Shown here in pieces: positions 1 to 6,437 of a stretch of 7,441 nucleotides of DNA; positions within the stretch are counted from its first letter, which is position 1; each line of letters begins with the position of its first letter. The position numbers and the translations under genes are program-made. This stretch comes from Pseudomonadota bacterium (GTDB taxonomy: Bacteria; Pseudomonadota; Gammaproteobacteria; PS1; Pseudothioglobaceae). The notes under the pieces are model-generated. The model saw nothing but the letters and a program-made list of their open reading frames with translations, was not told the DNA's origin and searched no databases. Location of the stretch: NCBI GenBank assembly GCA_022600395.1, contig JAHZKM010000036.1, positions 1 to 7,441 of the forward strand. Reading direction: 5' to 3'.

Positions 1-282
1 CAAAGTATGTTGGATGGTATTAAACATGCTGGCGCTATTTTCATGGGCCGTCATACGTGTGAATCTTTGGGTGATTACTGCGCTGGACCAAACCATGTGC
101 TACCCACCTCTGGCACAGCAAGATTTTCATCTCCTCTGGGTGTTTACGATTTCCAAAAGAAATCAAGCTTAATTATGGTGTCTGATGAAGGTGCTAATGT
201 CTTGGGTGAAATTGCTGCTACTTTGGCTGATGGAGAAGGATTGCAAGCGCATGCACAATCAGCACGCTACCGCATAAAATAA
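1..282 (+). CDS. hisD: Histidinol dehydrogenase, C-terminal part (5' end outside window)
   Basis: HisD catalyses the last two steps of histidine biosynthesis, oxidising L-histidinol to L-histidine with NAD+ in the cytoplasm; it is a zinc enzyme. Only the last 93 residues are present; the frame is open from base 1, so the ATG at 7 is an internal Met. The segment [14 protein letters not shown], then GDY and [17 protein letters not shown], is typical of the family. Aligned by eye with E. coli HisD, Asp25 of the fragment matches the zinc ligand Asp360, His32 matches His367, and Glu79 and His84 match Glu414 and the zinc ligand His419. The Asp-to-His spacing of 59 residues is exactly that of E. coli, so the visible active site is intact. 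No other his gene follows; the next 347 bp are non-coding, so hisD is the last gene of its unit here. Confidence 0.96.
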   Translation, partial: QSMLDGIKHAGAIFMGRHTCESLGDYCAGPNHVLPTSGTARFSSPLGVYDFQKKSSLIMVSDEGANVLGEIAATLADGEGLQAHAQSARYRIK

Positions 283-322
283 CGGCGTCTTATTTTTGCT
301 TCCACCCCTCAAGGGGATACTG

Positions 323-346
323 AACTGAGTGTTTTGTTAGTTTTTT
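323..346 (+). terminator. Weak candidate intrinsic terminator after hisD
   Basis: AACTGA (323-328) can pair with TTAGTT (337-342), one pair being G-U, across an 8-nt loop, and the arm runs directly into further T residues (343-346). A short CCCC/GGGG hairpin with a TCAA loop (305-316) lies just upstream. The stem is short and has one G-C pair, so this is a tentative call based on position (41 nt after the hisD stop) and the T tract. Confidence 0.3.
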
Positions 347-457
347 AAAATTTTCAATCGCATAAATTTACTATGCTTAATCAAATTTTATAAAATCTGC
401 CTATCACCAAAAAAAATATTAGTTATTTAAGTATAAAAAATAGTCATTTTGATTATT

Positions 458-565
458 TCCTAAATTTTTAACATTGAGATGCAAGTCTTGCTTGCACCTT
501 GAAAAATAGATGAATTTTAAGGATTAAAAGGCGGTTTTAAGGGGCTTTTAATCAAAAATTTAGGA
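458..565. repeat. Nested inverted repeats; possible structured RNA or small IR element
   Basis: A perfect 12-bp inverted repeat (458-469, TCCTAAATTTTT, and 554-565, AAAAATTTAGGA) encloses two local hairpins. One is TGCAAG (480-485) with CTTGCA (491-496), loop 5 nt. The other is GATTAAAAG (522-530) with CTTTTAATC (545-553), loop 14 nt, ending directly against the outer arm. Together they would fold as a three-way junction. Inside the second hairpin, TTAAAA (524-529) can instead pair with TTTTAA at 515-520 or at 535-540, giving competing folds. AGGATTAAA also occurs twice (520-528, 562-570). Low sequence complexity makes chance pairing a real alternative. The strand, and whether it is transcribed, cannot be told from sequence. 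Confidence 0.4.
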
Positions 566-629
566 TTAAATATTAAAACTTATGTATTTTTGGCAGCATT
601 CGTAAAATTTCTAAAATTTTAACAATGGT

Positions 630-2054
630 TTAAAATGGAAACTTATTACCACCACCCATGCCAGGAAGTTTCATTTTCGATAAATCAGGCATACCGGCAG
701 GCATTTCACCACCACCTTGCATGCCGGCCATCTTGGCCATCATTTTCTGCATTTTTCCGCCACCCATTTTTTTCATTTGTTTTTGCATTTTTTCAAATTG
801 CTTGAGCAATTTATTAACGTCTTGTGGCGACGTGCCTGAGCCAAGTGCAATTCGGTTTTTACGAGAACCTTTAATGAGCTTGGTATGTGAGCGCTCTTTT
901 GGTGTCATCGAATTAATAATCGCTACCATGCGTTTAGTGTCAACCCCACCCATCATTTGATTTTTAACATTTTGAGGTATTTGCCCCATACCAGGCATTT
1001 TATCCATCAACGCTTCCATACCGCCCATTTGCTCCATTTGTAAGAGTTGCTCGCGCATATCGGCTAAATCAAACTGACCTTTGGCCATTTTTTTAACCGA
1101 TTTTTCAGCTTTTTTATGATCAACCTTGCGTGATATTTCCTCCACCAAAGATAGTACGTCGCCCATACCAAGCAGACGAGAAACCACACGCTCTGGATGA
1201 AATGGTTCAAGTGCGTCAATCTTCTCACCCACACCCAAAAATTTAATAGGCTTGCCAGTAATATGGCGTACAGAAAGCGCTGCACCACCTCGTGCATCAC
1301 CATCCGTTTTGGTTAAGATAACACCTGTTAAAGGTAAACTATCTGCAAACGCTTTGGCTGTATGTGCTGCATCCTGACCAGTCATTGAATCAACTACAAA
1401 CAACGTTTCAATTGGATTGACTTGCTTTTGCAGGGCTTGGATTTCACCCATCATCTCATTATCGACATGTAAACGACCCGCAGTATCCACCAACAACACA
1501 TCAAAGAATTGATTTTGTGCATGTTTTTTAGCATCCGCAACAATTTTTTCTGGTTTTTGCTTAACATCTGATGGGAAGAAATCTACATCAACTTGTTTGG
1601 CTAAAACTTCTAGTTGTGCAATAGCTGCTGGGCGATATACATCAGCACTTACAACCAACACTTTTTTACTTTCACGCTCTTTTAAATAGCGTGCTAATTT
1701 AGCAATTGAAGTGGTTTTACCTGCACCTTGCAAGCCAGCCACCATGACAACTGCCGGGGGTTGAGTTTTAAGATCCAGACTTTGATTTTCACCACCAATA
1801 ATTTCGGTTAATTCGGTTTCAACTAGCTTGATAAAAGCTTGAGAAGGATTTAGTCCTTCGCCAACTTTAAGTCCTAACGCTTTTTCTTGCACACGATCTA
1901 AAAAAGCCTTAATTACTTCTAATGCAACATCAGCTTCTAATAGTGCACGACGCACTTCACGAATGGCTTCTTTAATATTAGCTTCAGAGAGCTTATTTTT
2001 GCCTTGTAAGGCTTTAAAACTATTGGATAGGCGTTCGGTTAAATTATCAAACAT
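630..2054 (-). CDS. ffh: Signal recognition particle protein Ffh (SRP54 GTPase)
   Basis: Ffh binds 4.5S RNA to form the bacterial signal recognition particle, which recognises hydrophobic signal sequences emerging from the ribosome and delivers them to FtsY and the Sec translocon. The 474-residue product has the full three-domain order. The helical N domain covers about 1-95. The GTPase G domain has P-loop GLQGAGKTT (107-115), DVYRPAAIAQL (138-148), DTAGR (190-194), TKTDGDARGG (248-257) and GVGE (274-277). The M domain runs from about 300, with RNA-binding segment KGSRKNRIALGSG (395-407) followed by DVNKLLKQF. The last 45 residues are rich in Met and Gly, as usual for the signal-binding flexible tail. 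The start is the family start (MFDNLTERL); no Shine-Dalgarno sequence precedes it. It is divergent from ypjD with 63 bp between, an arrangement known in other gammaproteobacteria. Confidence 0.98.
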   Translation of the reverse strand: MFDNLTERLSNSFKALQGKNKLSEANIKEAIREVRRALLEADVALEVIKAFLDRVQEKALGLKVGEGLNPSQAFIKLVETELTEIIGGENQSLDLKTQPPAVVMVAGLQGAGKTTSIAKLARYLKERESKKVLVVSADVYRPAAIAQLEVLAKQVDVDFFPSDVKQKPEKIVADAKKHAQNQFFDVLLVDTAGRLHVDNEMMGEIQALQKQVNPIETLFVVDSMTGQDAAHTAKAFADSLPLTGVILTKTDGDARGGAALSVRHITGKPIKFLGVGEKIDALEPFHPERVVSRLLGMGDVLSLVEEISRKVDHKKAEKSVKKMAKGQFDLADMREQLLQMEQMGGMEALMDKMPGMGQIPQNVKNQMMGGVDTKRMVAIINSMTPKERSHTKLIKGSRKNRIALGSGTSPQDVNKLLKQFEKMQKQMKKMGGGKMQKMMAKMAGMQGGGEMPAGMPDLSKMKLPGMGGGNKFPF

Positions 2055-2082
2055 TATTACTATTATTGAATCAAATTATCGT

Positions 2083-2088
2083 ATTATA
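2083..2088 (-). promoter_or_regulatory. Candidate ffh promoter, consensus -10 box
   Basis: On the - strand the ffh/ypjD intergenic space contains a perfect TATAAT. Transcription would start near 2076, giving a leader of about 22 nt before the ffh ATG. No good -35 hexamer lies 16-18 bp upstream (CGTGTT or GTGTTG are the best available), so the call rests on the -10 box and its position. For ypjD in the opposite direction I see only poor matches. Confidence 0.4.
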
Positions 2089-2117
2089 GTAGCTTGTATT
2101 AATCCAACACGTTAATT

Positions 2118-2903
2118 ATGTTTTTATCTTATTTTGCAATATCTGCCTATTTAGCTGCAGCCCTATTATTAATGCGTTTTTTTAGCAAAAATGAACTTGC
2201 ACATCCTCATCAAAAAACTACTTCTTTATTGATTAGTTTTGCCATTATTGCTCAAACACTCACATTTACTAACTTTTGGACAGTTCAAGGAGTTGTATTT
2301 GGTTTAGCCAATAGTGCCTCTTTTGTGGCTTGGTTGGTTGCTATTTTGTTATTTTTATCTTCTATTTCAAAACCTGTTCATGCCTTAGGTATTTTGGTCT
2401 ATCCATTAGTGGCTTTTTCACTTATTCTTGGTATTTTGTTTCCAGACACCAATGACAAAGTAATCCCCCTTAGTATTGCCTCACACGTTTTTTTATCTAT
2501 CACAGCTTATGCGCTTTTAGCGTTAGCTGTTTGTCAATCTATATTATTGAAAATTCAAGAACGTCATCTGCATGCGCATACGATTAATACATTTATTAAC
2601 AAACTACCGCCTTTACAAACCATGGAAAGATTACTTTTTCAGAATTTAAGAATTGGTTTTTATATGCTGACTTTATCATTGGCAACTGGCTTTATATTTA
2701 TCGATGATTTTTTTGCTCAGCAACTTATGCATAAAACCATACTTTCTCTAATTGCCTGGGTAATTTTTGCAACATTAGTTATTGGGCGCCGTGTATTTGG
2801 CTGGCGAGGTAAGCAAGCCATTAGCGCTATACAAATTGGATTTGGACTATTAGTTGTTGCTTATTATGGCACTAAGTTTGTTTTAGAACGCCTACTCTCT
2901 TAA
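2118..2903 (+). CDS. ypjD: YpjD/CorE-like inner-membrane protein of the cytochrome c assembly (CcsA) superfamily
   Basis: This is a 261-residue integral membrane protein with about eight predicted helices (roughly 2-22, 34-51, 66-82, 88-108, 121-146, 177-196, 207-226, 235-255). The stretch [19 protein letters not shown] (122-140) followed by [12 protein letters not shown] (163-174) and a helix beginning [14 protein letters not shown] is characteristic of YpjD, a member of the CcsA/CcmC-like family. The tryptophan-rich WWD haem-binding motif of true CcsA and CcmC is absent, so haem handling should not be assumed. In enterobacteria this gene sits beside ffh and has been linked to cobalt/magnesium tolerance (name CorE); the divergent ffh neighbour here supports that orthology. 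No Shine-Dalgarno sequence precedes the ATG. Its stop codon overlaps that of convergent lepA by 4 bp. Confidence 0.85.
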   Translation: MFLSYFAISAYLAAALLLMRFFSKNELAHPHQKTTSLLISFAIIAQTLTFTNFWTVQGVVFGLANSASFVAWLVAILLFLSSISKPVHALGILVYPLVAFSLILGILFPDTNDKVIPLSIASHVFLSITAYALLALAVCQSILLKIQERHLHAHTINTFINKLPPLQTMERLLFQNLRIGFYMLTLSLATGFIFIDDFFAQQLMHKTILSLIAWVIFATLVIGRRVFGWRGKQAISAIQIGFGLLVVAYYGTKFVLERLLS

Positions 2904-4687
2904 TCAATATGTAAGACCGCCAGGAACGCTTCTTGAGGTATATCGACTCGTCCAACACTGCGCATACGCTTTTTGCCTTTTTTCTGTTTATCAAGCAATT
3001 TACGCTTACGTGAAACATCGCCACCATAACACTTGGCAGTCACGTTTTTTCTAAGCGCCTTAACATTAGCACGTGAAATAATCTTCACACCAATACAAGC
3101 TTGAATAGCAACATCGAACATTTGGCGCGGAATCAGCTCTTTCATTTTTTCAGCAATTTCCCTACCTTTTCTTACTGAATCATCTCGATGAATGATCAGC
3201 GCTAAAGCATCTACAGGTTCTTGATTAATCATAATATCTAGGCGAATTAAGTCAGACTCTTGATAGCGTTCAAACTGATAATCCATAGAAGCAAAACCGC
3301 GCGAAACTGATTTAAGTCGATCAAAAAAATCAAGAACCACCTCATTTAATGGCAATTCATAAACTAATTGCACTTGTCTACCCAAATACGTCAGACTCTT
3401 TTGTACGCCACGTTTTTCTACGCATAGACTTATCACGGCACCAACAAACTCATCAGTCACTAAGATATTCGCGGTAATAATAGGTTCTCTAAATTCAGCA
3501 ATTGCTTGATTTTCCGGCATTTTAGAGGGACTATCAACATGATGAATGTTACCCTTGGTATCGAGAATTTCGTAAATAACTGTAGGCGCTGTAGTGATTA
3601 AATCAAGATCGTACTCACGCTCTAAACGCTCTTGTACAATCTCCATATGCAGTAAACCTAAAAAACCAATACGAAAACCAAACCCTAATGCATCTGAGCT
3701 TTCTGGCTCGTATTGTAGTGCAGCATCGTTCAGACGAAGCTTTGCTAAAGCGTCGCGAAATTTTTCATAATCTTCACCAGAAATTGGAAACAAGCCGGCA
3801 AATACGCGTGGTTGTACTGGCTTAAAACCTTCTAACGGCTTAGTAACAGGGTTTTTAGCATCAGTAATCGTGTCACCTACTGGCGCGCCATCGATATTTT
3901 TAATACTAGCAAGTAAGTAGCCAACTTCACCCGCTTTAAGGCTCTCTGCTTTTTCACGCTTAGGAGTAAAAATACCCACCTCATCAACCAAGTGGTCTTC
4001 ACCATTTGAAAATATTTTAATTTTAGTTTTAGCTTTGATTTCACCATCAATTACTCGAACTAAAGAAACAACGCCTAAATAGTTATCAAACCAAGAGTCA
4101 ATAATTAGCGCTTTAATTGGCGCTTCAACCTCTCCTTTAGGTGCAGGGATTTTCTCTACAATTTGTTCTAAAATATCTTGGATGCCAATGCCAGATTTAG
4201 CACTTGCATGAACTGCATCCGTTGCCTCAATACCAATAACATCTTCAATTTCTTCAATTACACGATCCGGATCAGCAGCCGGAAGATCAATTTTATTAAG
4301 CACTGATACCACTTCTAAACCCTGATCTAGTGCAGTATAACAATTAGCCACAGTTTGCGCTTCAACTCCTTGGGAGGCGTCTACAATAAGTAGTGCGCCT
4401 TCACAAGCTGAAAGTGAGCGGGAAACTTCATAGGAAAAATCAACATGTCCAGGGGTGTCAATAAAATTTAGCTGATAGGTTTCACCATTATTCGCGGTGT
4501 AGTCTAGCGTCACACTTTGTGACTTAATAGTAATACCACGCTCTTTTTCGATATCCATTGAATCAAGCACCTGAGCAGACATTTCTCGATCACTTAAACC
4601 ACCGCAAAATTGTATAAAACGATCAGCAATCGTAGACTTTCCATGATCAATATGAGCAATAATTGAAAAATTACGGATGTTTTTCAT
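2900..4687 (-). CDS. lepA: Elongation factor 4 (LepA), ribosomal back-translocation GTPase
   Basis: LepA is a ribosome-associated GTPase related to EF-G, described as acting on stalled or mistranslocated ribosomes and in initiation or 30S assembly. The 595-residue length is close to E. coli LepA (599). G-domain motifs are complete: AHIDHGKST (11-19), RGIT (50-53), DTPGH (77-81), NKID (131-134) and SAKSG (162-166). The EF-G-like domains II, III and V follow. The family-specific C-terminal domain is intact, including [26 protein letters not shown] (551-576) and the ending [11 protein letters not shown]. The start [16 protein letters not shown] is the usual LepA start; no Shine-Dalgarno sequence is seen (ATCATCCTT precedes the ATG). 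The common partner lepB is not adjacent; lepA looks monocistronic, divergent from the peroxiredoxin genes and convergent with ypjD. Confidence 0.98.
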   Translation of the reverse strand: MKNIRNFSIIAHIDHGKSTIADRFIQFCGGLSDREMSAQVLDSMDIEKERGITIKSQSVTLDYTANNGETYQLNFIDTPGHVDFSYEVSRSLSACEGALLIVDASQGVEAQTVANCYTALDQGLEVVSVLNKIDLPAADPDRVIEEIEDVIGIEATDAVHASAKSGIGIQDILEQIVEKIPAPKGEVEAPIKALIIDSWFDNYLGVVSLVRVIDGEIKAKTKIKIFSNGEDHLVDEVGIFTPKREKAESLKAGEVGYLLASIKNIDGAPVGDTITDAKNPVTKPLEGFKPVQPRVFAGLFPISGEDYEKFRDALAKLRLNDAALQYEPESSDALGFGFRIGFLGLLHMEIVQERLEREYDLDLITTAPTVIYEILDTKGNIHHVDSPSKMPENQAIAEFREPIITANILVTDEFVGAVISLCVEKRGVQKSLTYLGRQVQLVYELPLNEVVLDFFDRLKSVSRGFASMDYQFERYQESDLIRLDIMINQEPVDALALIIHRDDSVRKGREIAEKMKELIPRQMFDVAIQACIGVKIISRANVKALRKNVTAKCYGGDVSRKRKLLDKQKKGKKRMRSVGRVDIPQEAFLAVLHID

Positions 4688-4692
4688 AAGGA

Positions 4693-4701
4693 TGATAAAA
4701 T
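4693..4701 (+). promoter_or_regulatory. Candidate extended -10 promoter of the first peroxiredoxin gene
   Basis: TGATAAAAT fits an extended -10 element (TGN then TAAAAT, 5 of 6 consensus bases) and ends 30 nt before the ATG at 4732. No convincing -35 box is present at the right distance, which is tolerated with extended -10 promoters. The same nine bases recur at 5179-5187 at exactly the same distance from the second copy's ATG. The predicted start near 4708 would face the lepA start near 4713, so the two promoters would compete for the same 44-bp space. Confidence 0.4.
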
Positions 4702-4719
4702 CAAGGTTTTAAACCCTCC

Positions 4720-4746
4720 ATTATACAAGCAATGAATAAAGTTCAA
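4720..4746 (-). promoter_or_regulatory. Candidate lepA promoter
   Basis: The - strand carries TTGAAC (4741-4746) as a -35 box, a 15-bp spacer, and a perfect TATAAT -10 box (4720-4725). Transcription would begin near 4713, leaving a leader of about 25 nt before the lepA ATG. The -35 box lies inside the first codons of the divergent peroxiredoxin gene. The spacer is shorter than the optimal 17 bp. Confidence 0.45.
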
Positions 4747-5181
4747 TCGATTACCTGTAGTGCAACTAGCAATTTAGACGTTAGGATTCCCGATCCTCAA
4801 GGTCGTCATATCGTTTTGTATTTTTATCCTAAGGATGCAACACCTGGCTGCACCACTGAAGGTCAAAACTTTAGAGATAATCATCCAGCCTTTGTGGATG
4901 CAAATGCTGTAATCTATGGCGTATCAAAAGACACACTGGCAAAGCATGAAAAGTTTAAAGCTAAACAAGAATTTCCATTTGAACTCATTTCTGACGAACA
5001 AGGTGAATTATGTGAGCTATTTGGTGTGTGGCAGTTAAAAAAATTTATGGGCAGAGAATATATGGGCATCGTGCGTTCAACCTTTATCATTGACCCTGAG
5101 GGCAAGATTGTTAAATCTTGGGACAAAGTTAAAGTTAAAGGTCATGCGAACGAGGTCTTGGAAGCACTTGTATCTCTGTGA
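4732..5181 (+). CDS. bcp: Peroxiredoxin, BCP/PrxQ type, copy 1
   Basis: This is a thiol peroxidase that reduces hydrogen peroxide and organic hydroperoxides in the cytoplasm with electrons from thioredoxin or a similar donor. The 149-residue protein has the thioredoxin-fold peroxidatic motif FYPKDATPGCT (31-41), containing PxxxTxxC with Cys40 as peroxidatic cysteine, and the conserved catalytic arginine Arg115 in [10 protein letters not shown]. coli Bcp has a resolving cysteine five residues after the peroxidatic one; here that position is Gln45. The other cysteines are Cys9 and Cys94, the latter matching E. coli Cys99 in the CEQFGVW segment. The enzyme is therefore either 1-Cys or uses a different resolving partner. 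Divergent from lepA, it begins the peroxiredoxin-peroxiredoxin-ubiG run. No Shine-Dalgarno sequence is visible. The TGA stop is part of the promoter-like element of copy 2. Confidence 0.93.
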   Translation: MNKVQSITCSATSNLDVRIPDPQGRHIVLYFYPKDATPGCTTEGQNFRDNHPAFVDANAVIYGVSKDTLAKHEKFKAKQEFPFELISDEQGELCELFGVWQLKKFMGREYMGIVRSTFIIDPEGKIVKSWDKVKVKGHANEVLEALVSL

Positions 5182-5187
5182 TAAAAT
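5179..5187 (+). promoter_or_regulatory. Candidate extended -10 promoter of the second peroxiredoxin gene
   Basis: TGATAAAAT, identical to the element before copy 1, begins with the stop codon of copy 1 and ends 30 nt before the copy 2 ATG. The following bases also match (NAAGNTTT in both copies; 15 of 17 bases identical over the block), after which the two leaders diverge. Conservation of this block while the rest has drifted argues that it is functional, most likely as a promoter that can also serve ubiG. Confidence 0.4.
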
Positions 5188-5217
5188 GAAGCTTTATTAA
5201 TTAAAGTATTATTTATT

Positions 5218-5667
5218 ATGGACAAAGTTTCAGCCATCAACTGCAAAGCAACCAGCAATTTAGATGTTAGCATTCCTGATACTAAGGGACGAAAAATTGT
5301 ACTGTATTTCTATCCTAAAGACGCAACTTCAGGTTGCACACTTGAAGGTCAAGACTTTAGAGATAATTATCAAGCCTTTGTGGATGCAAATACTGTTATC
5401 TATGGGGTATCAAAAGACAATATGGCCAGCCATGAAAAATTCAAAAAGAATCAATCATTTCCGTTTGAACTGATTGCTGATGAAGATGGAACATTATGCG
5501 AAGCGTTTGGAGTTTGGCAATCAAAATTTAACAATGGTGAGGAAAAAATGGGCATTGTGCGTTCAACCTTTATTATTAATTCCGATGGTGAAATTTTACA
5601 ATCTTGGGATAAAGTTGCAGTTGGCGGCCACGTTGATGAAGTGTTAGCGGCGGTCCAATCATTATGA
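5218..5667 (+). CDS. Peroxiredoxin, BCP/PrxQ type, copy 2 (tandem paralogue)
   Basis: The product has the same length as copy 1 (149 residues) and aligns without gaps at about 105 identical residues (70%) by hand count. The peroxidatic motif reads [11 protein letters not shown], so PxxxTxxC and Cys40 are kept, but the Pro before GC (position 38) is Ser. Arg115 in GIVRSTFII, Cys9 and Cys94 are retained, and again no cysteine sits five residues after Cys40 (Gln45). The most divergent stretches are 101-110, where copy 1 has KKFMGREY and copy 2 KFNNGEEK, and 121-128. Both copies appear functional, so this is a retained duplication, not a decaying one; they may differ in peroxide preference or reductant. 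The TGA stop overlaps the ubiG ATG (ATGA), which suggests coupled translation. No Shine-Dalgarno sequence precedes the ATG. Confidence 0.92.
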   Translation: MDKVSAINCKATSNLDVSIPDTKGRKIVLYFYPKDATSGCTLEGQDFRDNYQAFVDANTVIYGVSKDNMASHEKFKKNQSFPFELIADEDGTLCEAFGVWQSKFNNGEEKMGIVRSTFIINSDGEILQSWDKVAVGGHVDEVLAAVQSL

Positions 5668-6362
5668 GTAATGTAGATTTTGAAGAAATTAATAAGTTTG
5701 CGGCTCTTGCTTCTCGCTGGTGGGACAAAAACTCAGAATTTAAGCCTTTACATGATATTAACCCACTTCGTCTTAACTATATAAAAGAGCGTTGTGATAA
5801 TACCTTGGCTGGGAAGAAGATTCTAGATGTAGGATGTGGTGGTGGCATTTTAAGCGAGGCTATGGCCATTGAAGGCGCTATTGTTAGTGGTATTGATATG
5901 GCAGAAGCCGGTCTTGAAGTAGCCAAACTACACTTATTAGAGTCTGGATTAGAAGTTGATTATCAAAAAATTTCTGTTGAGGAGTTAGCTAAAACTCATG
6001 CGGGACAATTTGATGTTGTTACCTGTCTAGAAATGTTAGAGCATGTACCGGATCCTAGTTCTATTATTAAAGCCTGTGAAACACTTGTTAAACCTGGTGG
6101 ACAGGTATTTTTATCTACTATTAATCGCAATACTAAATCTTATTTGTTTGCCATTATTGGCGCTGAATATGTCCTAAAGCTTCTACCTAAAGGTACGCAT
6201 GATTGGGATAAGTTTATCCAGCCAAGTGAAATGGATGAGGATGCAAGAAAAGCTGGACTAACGCTAAAAAACATGATTGGCATGACTTACAACCCCTTTA
6301 CCAAAATCTATAAACTTGAAGATGATGTAAGTGTTAATTATCTATGTCATTATTCAAAATAA
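5664..6362 (+). CDS. ubiG: Ubiquinone biosynthesis O-methyltransferase UbiG
   Basis: UbiG transfers methyl groups from S-adenosylmethionine to two ring hydroxyls during ubiquinone synthesis, at the inner face of the membrane within the Ubi complex. The 232-residue protein (E. coli UbiG is 240) opens with the family signature [30 protein letters not shown]. It has the class I methyltransferase motif ILDVGCGGG (53-61), the acidic ribose-binding strand ending GIDMA (76-80), [15 protein letters not shown] (117-131) and FLSTINRN (149-156). It keeps the UbiG-specific segment [25 protein letters not shown] (166-190), a region associated with membrane lipid contact in E. coli UbiG. Its ATG overlaps the stop of the second peroxiredoxin gene by 4 bp, so the two are probably co-transcribed and translationally coupled. 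No clear terminator follows. Confidence 0.97.
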   Translation: MSNVDFEEINKFAALASRWWDKNSEFKPLHDINPLRLNYIKERCDNTLAGKKILDVGCGGGILSEAMAIEGAIVSGIDMAEAGLEVAKLHLLESGLEVDYQKISVEELAKTHAGQFDVVTCLEMLEHVPDPSSIIKACETLVKPGGQVFLSTINRNTKSYLFAIIGAEYVLKLLPKGTHDWDKFIQPSEMDEDARKAGLTLKNMIGMTYNPFTKIYKLEDDVSVNYLCHYSK

Positions 6363-6398
6363 CTTAATAAATTTTTAATTTTCTTAGCGAAAAGTAGT

Positions 6399-6427
6399 AA
6401 ACTTTAGATAGTTATTCTCTAAAGTTT
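6399..6427. promoter_or_regulatory. Perfect 10-bp dyad between ubiG and the small exported-protein gene
   Basis: AAACTTTAGA (6399-6408) and TCTAAAGTTT (6418-6427) form a perfect inverted repeat with a 9-nt loop, extendable by G-U/A-T pairs to 6395/6431. It ends 10 bp before the ATG at 6438. There is no T tract directly after either arm, so it is a poor intrinsic terminator. It could be an operator, a leader hairpin that hides the start region, or a factor-assisted 3' end for ubiG. Confidence 0.45.
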
Positions 6428-6437
6428 GTTGAAATTT

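Larger units (their letters stand above)
283..629. other. Non-coding AT-rich region between hisD and ffh
   Basis: This is the only long gap in an otherwise tightly packed window. Both flanking genes end here, so it holds two 3' ends. I find no convincing coding frame and no tRNA. There is also no SRP RNA: the conserved apical sequence of 4.5S RNA is not seen on either strand, although ffh is adjacent. What it does hold is a weak terminator-like hairpin (323-346), a nested set of inverted repeats (458-565), a 7-bp all-AT hairpin at 603-609/615-621 next to the ffh stop, and A/T runs such as the eight A at about 409-416, which read as a T run on the - strand. Confidence 0.7.
4693..5664 (+). repeat. 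Diverged tandem duplication of a 486-bp unit (promoter-like block plus peroxiredoxin gene)
   Basis: TGATAAAAT at 4693 and 5179, the two ATGs at 4732 and 5218, and identical coding blocks such as the 19 bases at 4887-4905 and 5373-5391 are all separated by exactly 486 bp. The unit therefore ran from about the promoter element to the end of the gene, and no net insertion or deletion has accumulated since. No third copy or remnant follows; ubiG starts at once. Confidence 0.8.

Noticed and set aside
283..629. 4.5S SRP RNA gene next to ffh
   Set aside because: The conserved GGAAGCAGC-type apical loop and its pairing partners are not found on either strand; the region is too AT rich for an SRP RNA.
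658..960. Open frame of 100 codons on the + strand
   Set aside because: It lies wholly antisense to the ffh M domain, and its Pro/Phe/Ile-rich product mirrors the Gly/Met/Lys-rich coding of that domain. No start signal or family resemblance.
1064..1303. Open frame of 79 codons on the - strand
   Set aside because: Out-of-frame shadow within ffh on the same strand; ffh is unambiguous through this stretch.
2118..2903. Annotation as cytochrome c maturation protein CcsA or CcmC
   Set aside because: The WWD haem-binding motif is missing and the [12 protein letters not shown] segment and ffh neighbourhood match YpjD instead.
4914..5126. Open frame of 70 codons on the - strand
   Set aside because: Antisense to the first peroxiredoxin gene, whose frame is clearly coding; no recognisable features.
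5264..5473. Open frame of 69 codons on the + strand
   Set aside because: Out-of-frame shadow of the second peroxiredoxin gene.
6426..6437. TTG codons as start of the small exported protein
   Set aside because: The ATG at 6438 begins a standard MKK signal peptide; the TTG codons lie in the dyad arm and would add four residues with no benefit.
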